This document shows positions 38,837 through 53,109 of a DNA stretch of 64,000 bases, one piece after another (position 1 is the first letter of the stretch; each line of letters opens with the position of its first letter). Both the position numbers and the translations under genes were made by a program. This DNA comes from Taeniopygia guttata (lineage: Eukaryota; Chordata; Aves; Passeriformes; Estrildidae). Under the pieces are notes generated by a model. The model had not been told where the DNA came from. It saw nothing but the letters and a program-made list of their open reading frames with translations, and did not search any database. Location: positions 4,898,501 to 4,962,500 of the forward strand of contig NC_133033.1 of NCBI RefSeq assembly GCF_048771995.1, written 5' to 3'.

Positions 38837-41003
38837 ATGGGAGCCGCCGACTGGTGCCGGAGCTCGGCGGGGGCCGCCCTGGTCCTGGCCACGTCCAGCG
38901 ATGCCGAGCACCCCGCCGAGAGCGTGGCGGACGGGTGAGGGCCGGGCGGGGCGGCGGGAGCGGCTCCTCGCACGGAGCCCGCCGGGGCCGGCCCGGGCCC
39001 GGCCCTTCGCCCTCACGCCGGAGTCGCCACAGGGTGGGAGTGCCCGGGGTCCGCCGCCATTCGCGCTCCTGTGTGGGGCCGCCCGGAGTAAATACCTCCA
39101 GAGCTGCCACTGCTGAAAGTACCCCAAATAAAAATGCATCCCCCTTCCTTTTCCCCCTCTTCCCCCTCCTCCTTTTCGTCCCTCTCCTTCTCTTCCTCGC
39201 TCTCCCCCTGTTTTTCCACCCTTTTCCACCCCTCTTCCCCTCCACTTTCCCCCTTCTTTTCCCCTCCATATTTTTTTGTGATAGATTTCATTCAAGATGC
39301 TTATAGATGGAAAGCTGCAGTTGAGGATTTTGTTCTGTTCTCTCTACAGAAGTTCCAAAACATTTTGGACGACTACGGGCATGTTCCCACAGGAACTGAT
39401 TATTGGTTTTCCCAAATGTGTAAAAATCAGCAAAGTCGCCATCCAGTGTTATTTGGGTAAGACTTTGTGTCTTGCCATAGGAAATATGTGCTATATTAAA
39501 ATGTGTGTCTGTGCCTTAATAAAAGTTCCCACAGTAGTGTCATAGTCTGTGTGTAGCCACTTTTAAGAAATTTTTAAACATTTAATTTACATAAAGATTT
39601 AATTTTGCATAAAGATTCATTTTCATAAAGCAATCGTCCTTTGTATCCACAATCCCCATAACGTAGAGAAAAAAATAAATTAGTTAATGCTCTGAAAGTG
39701 TTTTGTGGTTGTAAAGTGATGGAATAGATATCAGTGTCAATAAAGAATCAGAACATGTGTTGATATTTTGAATTGATATATATTTTAGTGCAGACCCTAA
39801 GGATTGAAAGAAGCACATCTGAGGACCCTGTGGGTTTTGAACAATGTGTTGAAAAAGGTAAGACTGAGTTTGTGGGATTTTTTGGAAGCAGTGGTTTTTT
39901 CAGTGAATCACTGTAACCCCTCATCTATTTGTTGAGTAAAGTGTGGGGTGATGATTATTTTATTAGACATTAATGTAACAGTCACATTTAAGTGAATTTT
40001 GTTAACATTGCTGGTCTCTGCAACAGTTCAGAGAGTAAATTGCTGTATAAGGGCTAAAAGCGCTACTTGTGCACTTTATGTTCCAAAAATTAAAAACAGG
40101 CTTACATAGTATAATAGAGTGCCATTTCCTGTATTGTTTGGCTTGGGGATTTTTTTAGTGCCTCTTGGGTGACTTTGTTATAACACTGTAATGAGTGGGA
40201 TATATATATACACACACTGGGATATTGCAAAAAAGTATTCTCTTAAATCACCTGTAAAAATAAAAAAGAATAATGTCTATATGTAGTGTAAATTCATTGT
40301 CCTTGAACTCACTTGAACTCTGAGTCCAGTGAAAACTTCACTGCATTGTACATTATTCTTCATTGTTTACATTAAAATATATTTTCTAGATTTGCAGCAC
40401 AGAGAAGGACAGCTCCAAATGGAAGAATTTACAGTGAGTATTTGCAGTGTACATCAGTAGTGGTTCATGAAATGGCATGTCTGGATTAAGTGGGGAGAAA
40501 CCATAAAGAAACCAAATGTGTCTTTATTTACAATTATTGCTCAGTTGGTGTTAAAGGGAGGAGTTTGTAGATTGTGGTGTGAAATTGCACTTCCCAGCTG
40601 CTCCTCTGTAGATTATGCTATGAAATTGTACCTGCCTAGTGCTCCTAACGAGGTGCAAGGGCCCTTTCCAGAAATGTGGCAATTTTCTCTCCTTCACTTG
40701 CTGCCTTTAAGGCTGCAGAATTCAGGAGGTGATGGGATTTTTTTGAGTTGCAGGTCAAAGAACTTGATTTATGTGCAGTTCAAAAAGGAACCCTGAAGTA
40801 CCCAGATCCTCGTGTTTAACAAACTTCTGCAAATGTGGTTTGGTGGTTTTGTTACTACAGAGGATGCAATAACATTATTTTTATTCCTTCTGCAGCTTCC
40901 TGAGTTCCAAGCCACTTACTTGCGTTTCATCATCAAATCTGGCTTTGATCACTTTGTGTCAGTGCACCGGGTGATGGCAGAGGGCACAGCAGAGAACACT
41001 TGA
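38837..41003 (+). CDS. HSPB11: Intraflagellar transport protein 25 (HSPB11)
   Basis: Five exons join to 141 residues (human 144): 38837-38934, 39350-39456, 39789-39857, 40390-40433 and 40896-41003 (stop TGA 41001-41003). The protein is one galactose-binding-like jelly roll: ALVLATSSDAEHPAESVADG, then KTFWTTTGMFPQELIIGF, VKISKVAIQCYLVQTLRIE, a short acidic linker, and TYLRFIIKSGFDHFVSVHRV. These match the family signature, including the FWTTTGMFPQE turn. IFT25 pairs with IFT27 as part of the IFT-B train in cilia and is needed for BBSome and Hedgehog-component export. All introns are GT-AG. Intron 1 contains a 130-base pyrimidine tract. The gene is divergent from LRRC42 and converges on DIO1. 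Confidence 0.95.
39139..39267 (+). repeat. Polypyrimidine tract in HSPB11 intron 1
   Basis: About 130 bases are almost entirely C and T, with only a few A or G. It lies about 80 bases before exon 2. Such tracts can form triplex (H-DNA) structures when mirror-symmetric; perfect mirror symmetry is not obvious here. Confidence 0.9.
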
Positions 41004-41098
41004 GCCCAGCTTAAGTTTGGGCCCCCACTTTATTTTTTTATAAGGAAGTTACATTTCAATACCTGCACTGCAGAGAATGTTTATTATTAGAACTTTGT

Positions 41099-41104
41099 AT
41101 TAAA
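41099..41104 (+). terminator. Candidate polyadenylation signal of HSPB11 (ATTAAA)
   Basis: ATTAAA, the common variant hexamer, lies about 95 bases after the HSPB11 stop; a GTGGTTTTTG-type GU-rich stretch follows. Confidence 0.6.
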
Positions 41105-41173
41105 GTGGTTTTTGAAGGTATGGATGTGGTATATATTCCTTGCTGGTTTAATGTATGGAATAGGATAGAAGAA

Positions 41174-41235
41174 TATAGAATCACTTAAGTTGGAAAAGAC
41201 TTTTAGGATCATCAAGTCCAACCACAACACAGTGC
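41174..41235 (-). repeat. Short CR1 LINE fragment
   Basis: ATAGAATCACTTAAGTTGGA, then AAGACTTTTAGGATCATCAA and GTCCAACCACAACACAG match the reverse complement of the last 60 bases of an avian CR1. It lies between the converging 3' ends of HSPB11 and DIO1. Confidence 0.85.
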
Positions 41236-41621
41236 AGTTGTTAATTGTAGTAACAGCTTTTTCATTTTGTAACCTAAACTGTCAGCCTAGAACACCTGAG
41301 TGTAACTGAGTCCATTTAAGGTAGTGTATTTATATCAGGTTTACATAATACATTAATTAAAACTCAATTTCCTGTAAAATATTTCCCTTGCACTCTGAGT
41401 TAAATAGGAAAAAAGTTTGAGCTACTTAAGTGGGATGTATTACTTCCTACTGTCAAACAAGTCCTTCAGAAGTCCTTAAGTTGCTAACTCTCTGATCAGC
41501 TCAAACTCAGAGATTGTTAGAATGAATATAAATGTCTGCTAATGCTTAGAAATAACCTAGGAGAGAGAGGCAGGGCAGGAATGGAAATAATCAGAAACCA
41601 AATGAAGTGTTTTGATAGACT

Positions 41622-41627
41622 TTTAAT
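41622..41627 (-). terminator. Candidate polyadenylation signal of DIO1 (ATTAAA)
   Basis: TTTAAT on the plus strand is ATTAAA on the minus strand. It lies just past the SECIS hairpin in the direction of DIO1 transcription, so the hairpin would be inside the mRNA. Confidence 0.5.
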
Positions 41628-41652
41628 AATTATACATCAGTCCCTTGTTTCT

Positions 41653-41722
41653 ATAAATATTCTCTAGAATCAGGTCACAGCCACCAGTGCTTTAGGCTGG
41701 GACCATCATAACAAATACTCAT
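41653..41722 (-). promoter_or_regulatory. SECIS element in the DIO1 3' UTR
   Basis: Read on the minus strand, AUGA (41706-41709) starts the core and UGA (41670-41672) closes it. Between them GGUCCCAGCC pairs with GGCUGUGACC in nine of ten positions, and the apical loop begins U then AAA (41691-41693). Below the core, AUGAGUAUU (41714-41722) pairs with AAUAUUUAU (41653-41661), giving the basal helix and internal loop expected of a eukaryotic SECIS. It lies about 480 bases after the DIO1 stop, on the same strand. SECIS hairpins bind SBP2 and direct selenocysteine insertion at UGA. Pairing was checked by eye. Confidence 0.88.
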
Positions 41723-42204
41723 AGAAACAGATGCTGATAGAGATTGTCTTGCTCAGAAGCCTCCTGAAGTCAGTGAAAGGGAACATTTTATATATACAAG
41801 TGCAATATGTATAGTAATGTGAAATCGGTTGCTTTGCATGCTAGTGGACTCTTGCAAATGTCACCACCCTGAAGTTTATCTTGGAGGATATTTATTACAA
41901 ATGTAAATGTTGGTATCCAGAGCTCAATGGACTCAGCTCCCACATTACTGAATTTGGTATAAGAGTAGTAATTTACTGCAGAACAGAAGTTGGTGTTGTA
42001 GGGATGATACCTGAAAGCTTCTGGGCAAACATAATGAACCTCATTCCAGGTGCTCCTTGCATATACAACAATGCATATACAACAGTCTTCTTCTTCTCTC
42101 TATGGCTGTTTTTAAATTCTGTTTTTGTTCCTTAGATGTAGGTCTGTGATAAATTATTTTTCAACTTCTCTGTCCAAATAGTTTTTGCTTCAAAGTCTTC
42201 TTTT

Positions 42205-45200
42205 TTATTTCAGTTTTTCTAGGATGGCACGTATTTCCTGGGGGTGGTAATTCCAAGGCCCCACTCCTCCCTGCAAAGGCAATAAAATGACACAGGGATG
42301 CTCAAGCAGACAGAAATCCTGCTGTGCAGTGCACAGCAGCTGCACCAGAACTGTGGGCAGGTGTGCCTTGGGCTCCCTTTCCACTAGAGCCGTCCCTGGG
42401 AGATGGTTATGCATTAGTTACACCCTGCTGTGTCACTGGGACAGAGCCAATGTCTGAATCCTGGAGGTGGGAAGTGTTCCTGGATTTCACAGCTTAGATG
42501 TACCTTGGATTACTAGTGAGCCAAAAGATAAATATTTGAGCAAGACTGAGGTGTACATCAAATATGTACATTATAAAGGCCCAGACTGGTTTTGCTGCAT
42601 TTTCATTTCTCTCCACATTTACAGTACATTGTGAAATGTTTAGGTCTCAAACAGAATGAAATACTGACTGTTAAATGTAAAGCAGTCTCAAGTTACCTTG
42701 AAATGTAAAAATCTCTCTATACTGTGCTCATTGCTACTGATATTTTTTACCTTGTAGATGACCTTCCCTCCTTGAAGCACGTAGAGTCGCTCTGGCAGCG
42801 CAGCATATTTTGAACTGCTCAGGTTTTCCATAGTGTCTAAAACCACTGGACATAAAGGGTGACTTTTCTGAAGAAATTGTGCTGCAATTTTTCGATCTTC
42901 AAGGCTTCTGTGATTTTTAATAATGACATTGTTTTTAAAAGCCCATCCATCTAAAACAAATAAGGAAGGGATTTAGCAGTGAAGGTTTTGAATAGGTGCA
43001 AGAGTGGGTATGTATTGTGTGTCATATCCCAAAACTAGGTTAAAAGAATCTTGCAGTTTATTCCTAACATCAAAACTTGCCATGAAGTGAAAGCCTCCCT
43101 CAAATTATGGCAGCACTAGAGCTTTCCAATAAGTGATCCTAAGATCTGGTTTTTTTTTTTTTTTCCCTCATCAAACTGTATTTTCCTCTTGCCCTGGATT
43201 CAGAAATATTTGATGGATCTTAGCTGAAATTCTCCCACATAGATCTACCCTAGAAAGACACCAGGTGGGGAACATGTATTGGGTAAGGTTTGTCAGTGTT
43301 GTTAATATTGCTTGATGGTACTCATTAAGCCTATAAACCAAAATTACAGGTCTGTGAGAAGTGAAATGTGAGCTAGGACACACCTTTGTTTTTCAGAACT
43401 ATGCAAACAAACACCTGCACACAACTCTTCCCAGTAAAGTAGAAACTAGTAAAAGGGTTTCATGACTGACTTAGTCATGAACAGATTCTCAGTTGTTGAA
43501 AATGACATATTGCTACAAAACTATAAATGTTAGGTTTTAGAAAAACATTTAATCCTGGGATAAAACCAGTGCCAATGTGTTACTTAGAATCCAGTGTAGA
43601 TAAACAAGTGTGGTTTGTTTCCTTGCTAAATTTTTCAAATTGGAGTCTGCATCCTGTTCTTGGAAAATACTAAAAACTAATTTTTTTTTTCCTGTTAACA
43701 CATTGTACACTTAACTTTTGTTCTATGAAATGTCTTTTCTTCCTCCTTCCAAAAGGAGCTGTACTAACATTGAGAAGCAGTTGTTAAAAGCTACAACTGT
43801 GTCCTTGACATGAGTAACTCAGTGTAAAGTCAGAACTGTAAGTAGAATCTTAGGAGAATTAGGGACACAAACTGGTGCCTAGATGTGGTGTTGCCACTTG
43901 ATTTGAAGATTTCTGTCTCGTTTGCAGCTCCTCCTTTGCTGGCACACTTTTTCCCCTAAGGAAAGTGACATGTTTGAAGCTGTGGTTGGCACCACTGTGG
44001 TGTTTTAATGTACCTACTGCGTGAGCTTCCTCAATGTAGATGATAAGGAAATCTGCTATTGAGCTGAAATCTTTGATGAGCTTGTTGAACTCATCAAATT
44101 TTAGCATAAATGAAGGTCAGGTGCAACTTCCAAAGTTCAGAATTAAAGGTCGGTTATCTGGGAAAAAAAAAAAAAAGTTTTGTGATTAAGTGAAGGGAGG
44201 AAGGACAGAATTAAATACACTGAACTGGGCCTCTGGTGCAGGGATTCCTGTACAACACTAAGTGACTTCATAAACTTCTCTAGGTCAGTAAAATCAGTAG
44301 CAGAACCTCTGCATCTCTGCAAAGCAGGCATAAAGGTGTTTTTCCTAGCCTGGCTCTATCTGTGCTGCATCCAGCAAAGAGTTTACCTGAGAGAATCCTG
44401 TCAGTACAGGCAGTTACACAGCTTCTCTTTTCCTCATCACAAGAGCAAATTTGCAAATTACCAACATTTTTGGGATTGGTGACTGATCCAGAATGGGTAT
44501 TTCAGCCTCCCTGAGATCCTTGGTATGGAGCAACTTGAAAAATCCTAAATGTGGCCTTCTGCAAGGTCATCCAGGGACAGTGGTTCAGGGGTGGGCATTG
44601 AGGATAGAGTGCCAGTGCCTTTTCGTGTCCAGGTTTTTTTAGGTGTGTCAGTTCAAGCTGAGCTGAGGGGAAACTGTGGATTTTTCAGTCATGCATCACA
44701 GGCTTTCATGCTTTCAATGTATTTCTGCAATTCCTGTCCAAACAGAACTCTGGTTATATATTATTATTGAACTGATCTTACACTGGCAAAAGTATCTGCA
44801 CTTGCTTACAAATTAACACAGTACTGTGTTTGTGTTGGCGTCTGCTTGCAAGGCCTTGATTTAAGAGAGCTTGCAGGATTTTTAAGCACCTCTTTTAGTC
44901 TGGTTATGTTAAATTCCATTAAATTTGTTCAAGACCTTTCTGGCACGGCTTAACTTAAAAGCTGCTGCTAACATAGATCCACATCCTAAAGAATTAAATA
45001 ACAGTGGTACCTTCCTGTAGATACTGTGTATCTCTTCTCCAAATTTGCAGCCCATTTTCTACATAAATATCTATATATAATTAGGGAAGCAGAGTGAGAG
45101 AAGGATGTAATCCCTCCCGTGGGGATGGAGGCTGCAGCTTAATGATTAATTCCACTTTCTGCTGGGATCTCAGTGGGAGGCAGTGGACAAAATACAAAGC

Positions 45201-45987
45201 AGCTACTTCTGCTTTATTCCCAGCCACTTTAGATCAGGAAAAACCCACTGTGTGCTTTCTAGGCTTTAGGCTAGCTAAGGGGGCTGGTGTGGAATTTTCT
45301 GTATGGACAGGGAATGACAGCCAACACTCAGGAATCATTGCACACGTTTCAGTTCTGGGCCTTCTCTCCCTAAAACAAATTATTACCTTGGCTTTCAGCA
45401 AAAAGTGTTTCTAGGCAGAGCCAGCTCTTGCAAAAGCTCTGTGGTGTGAAGGGATGGCATAGACAGGGTGATAAATGCAGGTTATTTTTGACAATCAAGA
45501 AGCAGCTGGAGTAAATGTGCTCCATCTTCTCCAGCAGGTGAGTGCTGGTAGCCTGCACATGATGCACTCCAGTGCCAGCTGCCTGTCCCTGCTCCCTCAG
45601 CAGCATCTCCTCGTTCATGCTCTCAGCAAACCCAGCCCAGCTACTCGATTACTGACCTTTCATGAAATCCAGGAGGTGACAAACTTCCCCACCAAGGGTC
45701 ACCACGGGAGTGTTGGGAGCAGGGTGTCCTTCGTAGGCTTCATCCTCCAGCCTCTTCCACTTCACCTTCAGCACAAACTGCAAATACTTGAAGCTGAAGA
45801 AAGTCGGGCCCCAGTTTTCATAGCTGAACTTTGGATTCTGGTTCATTCTGCTCTTTTCTCCCATCTTTAGGATGTATCTTTTCATGGCGTTGGGGAACAG
45901 TATCATCAGTGTTTTGCCCACAACAACAGACAGAGTAACCTGCAGAAGGATCAGGATTTTCTGTAGCACTACCCTGATGCCCGACAT
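42205..45987 (-). CDS. DIO1: Type 1 iodothyronine deiodinase (selenoprotein)
   Basis: Four exons on the minus strand, 45657-45987 (ATG 45985-45987), 44014-44157, 42751-42950 and 42205-42270 (stop TAA), join in frame to 246 residues if UGA at 44117-44119 is read as selenocysteine. An N-terminal membrane helix (about residues 9-31, [20 protein letters not shown]) precedes a thioredoxin-fold domain: [16 protein letters not shown] contains the catalytic Sec at about position 124, then [16 protein letters not shown], the deiodinase signature, and the end [20 protein letters not shown]. The enzyme removes iodine from the outer or inner ring of thyroxine, making T3 or clearing rT3, at the plasma membrane of liver and kidney. 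A SECIS hairpin lies downstream in the 3' UTR. The gene is head to head with YIPF1 and converges on HSPB11. Confidence 0.97.
44117..44119 (-). other. DIO1: Selenocysteine UGA codon of DIO1
   Basis: TCA on the plus strand is UGA on the minus strand, in the frame of exon 2 between FGSCT and PSFML. Deiodinases have selenocysteine at exactly this place. The frame stays open to both exon ends and continues for two more exons, so this is recoding, not a broken gene. Confidence 0.96.
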
Positions 45988-47290
45988 TATGCTGGGGAGG
46001 TCTGGCCGCTGCGATGGGAGCACAGTGCGAGGCAGGGCAAAGGTAGAGGGTGAGGGGGAGGGAGAATGTTCACGTGTTTGATTTTCTGCCTTGCCTTGCA
46101 CGCTGTCCTCTCCCTGCACTTCAGCCCCTGTGTGAGCAAGGATCCTGCCAGCCGTGCTCCCTCCAGCTGCCCCAGAGGCATCAAGTGCAGCCAGGGTGGG
46201 GCTGTGGTGCTCACTGCAGAGCTGTGAGGATTATCCACAAATGTGGTCTGTGCTGTACAAATGAGGGGAGCTGGATCAGGGTGTTCTCCCTGAATCCCAG
46301 AGTAAAGGTGCTGATGCTTGAGGCCTTGGGTGATGCAGATGCAAACAGTGTCCTGTTCTTTCTGCTCTGGGGCTCTGCTGCACTCCAGGGTTTGGCATTT
46401 TGGGGCTGAAGGATTAAAAAAAAAAAAAGTATATGTAATATCCAGCTGGTCTCCAGCACAGGAAGGACATGGATCTGTTGGAGCAAGGCCTCAGGAAGCC
46501 ACCAAGATCAGAGGGATGCTGGGAGAACTGGGATTGTTCAGCCTGGAGAAGGCTTTGTGGTGACTTAACTGGGGCCTTCCAGCACCTGAAGGGAGACAAG
46601 ACACATGGAGAGAGGCCATTGACAAGGGCCGGCAGTGACTGGACAAGGGGGCACGGCTGCAAACCGAGAGGGCAGTTTAGAGTAGGTACGGAGAAGAAAT
46701 TCCCTCCTATGAGGGTGGGCAAGCCCTGGGAGTGTCCAAGGCCGGGCTGGACACTGGGGCTGGGACCAGCCCGTTCTGGTGGGAGGGGTCCCTGCCATGG
46801 CAAGGAGATGAAACTAGATGAGCTTTAATGTCCCTTCCAACGCAGACCGTTGTATGTTTCTCTGCTAAAACTCTCAGTTGCCAAAACACGCAATGTACGT
46901 TTGTAACAGGTATACGAGCGCCTGATCACCCACAGACGGCACCGCCGCCGCGCTCGGGCTGCCGCGGGCCCTTTAAGGGGGCGGGCGGGCGCGGACGCGG
47001 AAGTGCCGCGCGGGCTCTGATTGGTCGGTGCCAGCCGCGTCTCCAGCGATGGGAGGGGCAGAGGGGCCCAGCGGCGGCGCTGATTGGCTGCGGCGGCGCG
47101 GCGGTCGCGGCGCCTTTAAGGGAGCGGAGCGGCGGCTGAGGGGCCGCAGCGGTGCCGAGGTGAGGGCCGGGCGGGCTGAGGGGCGCGGCCGCAGCAGCGC
47201 TGGCACGGGGCGGGGACCTGTCCCAGCGCTGCCCCTGTCCTCTTGCAGGAGGGTCGAGCCCGGGGAGCTGATCCTCGCCCAGGCGGATGA
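45988..47290. promoter_or_regulatory. DIO1/YIPF1 head-to-head intergenic and promoter region
   Basis: Near DIO1 the DNA is not a CpG island, which fits a tissue-regulated gene. A CR1 copy fills 46447-46857. From about 46930 a CpG island begins, with an ETS-type GGAAGTG at 47000-47006 and two inverted CCAAT boxes (ATTGG at 47020-47024 and 47083-47087). A 5' UTR exon of YIPF1 ends at 47159 (GAG|GTGAGG), and exon 2 starts at 47249. Confidence 0.75.
46447..46857 (+). repeat. CR1 LINE fragment between DIO1 and YIPF1
   Basis: CTCCAGCACAGGAAGGACAT, GATTGTTCAGCCTGGAGAAG, GCCTTCCAGCACCTGAAGGG and GGGTCCCTGCCATGGCAAGG follow the avian CR1 3' region in the plus orientation over about 400 bases. The 5' end is truncated. 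Confidence 0.92.
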
Positions 47291-51393
<4,103 letters not shown>

Positions 51394-52071
51394 ATAAGGT
51401 GAGAACCCTATCTAAACTTCCTTTTTCTGCAGTCATCACAGATGTCTTGAAACTATTCCCCATCCCTGTGGTTGAATGGAAAGGTATTTAACAGACAAAT
51501 TTTGCTAAATGGGGTTTATATATAAGTAGCATTTATTAACTTTGTTTCAGTTGTAAGTTTTAAGTACAGATGTAAAAACTGAAGAGACTCGAAGGAACAT
51601 TTTCTTTGAGGTTTGCTCTTGGCAAAGAAAACTCACATTTAAATTAATAATATACTATATCCCAGAGGCCATTCCTTTACAGAAACCCCAAAGCATTTCT
51701 TTAAATCTGCACAAGTGAAACTTGAGCAATAAACTGTTACACTCCAGTTTTTCTCTCCTTTTAATAAAAAGAGCAGATTGGGTTTTTCCCCCTTGATGTT
51801 TGAGACAGTGTTCCAGAGCAGCAGGCTGTGTGGGGACTTCTTTGTGGGCTCTGGGCCGGGCTGACTCAGAGCCTGAGCCATCCATCCCTGTGGACTGCAT
51901 TCCTTCTGTGGGATGGATTGAGCATTTGCTTCCTGGCATCCAGGACTGCTGCCAGCAGCAGATAATATTTGAATTCTGTTGGATAATTCTGTGGAACAGG
52001 CCAATAGACATGTAAAGGCCAGGCCACTCCAAGTACACCAGCCACAAGTGTGTTTGTGAAAATCAGGGTAT

Positions 52072-52109
52072 TTACTGAATAGAAGCTATATTACTGAATA
52101 GAAGCTATA
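52072..52109. repeat. 19-bp perfect tandem duplication
   Basis: TTACTGAATAGAAGCTATA occurs twice head to tail. The identity of both copies indicates a recent duplication. Confidence 0.9.
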
Positions 52110-52681
52110 TTAGATTTAAAATAAATAATATAAAAAATAGCCACATGTGCCTAGTGAAAGGCACATAAAAATTTCACAATCCAATTATGCAAATCAATTT
52201 TAGGGTCTTTTCCTCCTGCAAAACCAGTTTTTTCATTCCAGATGCCTAATAAGAATCAATATGACAGTAATAGATTTTAGTATTGAGACTTAAACATGTG
52301 TCTTGTTGTGTCATCTGGTGAGGAGCTGAAATATTTACTGGAGTTATTTGTTTCTTTCAGATGACCACGCCAGTTTCTCCATCTAGACAGTAGTTTTATT
52401 TTAGATTATTTTTTCACTGAAGACCTTGGAAACGTCAAGGACAAAGATGTGTTTTGCAGCAGGACGGACAGTGATGTCCCATGGACATATGGACATCTCC
52501 ATCTCCGTGCTGGCCACTGGCTTGTTCCAGGAGGAGAGTGAACCATTGATCCCAGTATAGAACAGAAAGGGTTGTTTTGTTTGGTTGGGATTATTTTATG
52601 TTTTGTTTTCGCTTTTGGGGGGGGGGGGGGGGGGATTTGTTTTTTTCTTTAATTCTATGCTCGCCACACTGTTTTGCCTCT

Positions 52682-52687
52682 GAATAA
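52682..52687 (+). terminator. Polyadenylation signal of YIPF1
   Basis: AATAAA in TCTGAATAAAGCC, followed within 40 bases by GTGAGACGTTTTGTG, a GU-rich stretch typical of cleavage sites. NDC1 begins about 420 bases further on. Confidence 0.8.
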
Positions 52688-52869
52688 AGCCTTCTGAAGG
52701 CGATGTGAGACGTTTTGTGCACAAAGCATCTTAAGGCTCTGTGGGGAGGGTTTGGTCCAAGGCCTGGTGTTGTGACAGGACTGGACCCACTTGAGGTGGG
52801 CCCGTGCCGCCAGCGAGGCTTTCAAAGTGGAAACAAACGGACGTAATGTGCACTAATGTGACATTTCCT

Positions 52870-53109
52870 TTCCTCGCCACCCCGGGCTGCATTCTGCCCC
52901 CTCAGACGGAGGAGACACCAGGCCCCCTCAGGCCGCCATGGCCGCGCGGGGGACGCCGGGAGTTGTAGTTTCCGCGGCGAGTGACGTCACCCGCGCCCTC
53001 CCGGGGAGCCCTCCCATTGGCTGCCGGCGGGGCGCGCGGCGGAAGTGCGGCGGGGCCGGCACGCGGGGCCGTTGGGCGGCGGCTTTGAACGGGCGGCCGG
53101 GCCGCGGCC
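52870..53109 (+). promoter_or_regulatory. NDC1 CpG-island promoter
   Basis: The sequence has a full palindromic CRE, TGACGTCA, at 52982-52989. An inverted ZNF143-type box, GGGAGTTGTAGTTTCC, lies at 52958-52973. An inverted CCAAT box (ATTGG, 53016-53020) and an ETS-type GGAAGTG (about 53040-53047) follow. There is no TATA box. This set is typical of cell-cycle and housekeeping promoters. Confidence 0.85.

Larger units (their letters stand above)
51394..52690 (+). other. YIPF1: YIPF1 3' UTR with probable intron
   Basis: Five bases after the stop, AAG|GTGAGA (exon end 51398) is a strong donor. A pyrimidine-rich acceptor, TTTGTTTCTTTCAG, ends at 52360, and the final exon would run 52361 to the AATAAA at 52682-52687. 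Because the junction lies so close to the stop it would not trigger nonsense-mediated decay. The putative intron holds a 19-bp tandem duplication at 52072-52109; the final exon holds an 18-base G run at 52617-52634. Confidence 0.6.

Noticed and set aside
37831-38973. 380-codon minus-strand open frame over the LRRC42/HSPB11 promoter
   Set aside because: It is proline, arginine and glycine rich because the region is a CpG island; AT-poor DNA has few stops. It overlaps the HSPB11 first exon and shows no domain.
44014-44157. DIO1 exon 2 as a broken exon because of an in-frame TGA
   Set aside because: The TGA is at the selenocysteine position of deiodinases, with a SECIS element downstream and intact splice sites and frames on both sides.
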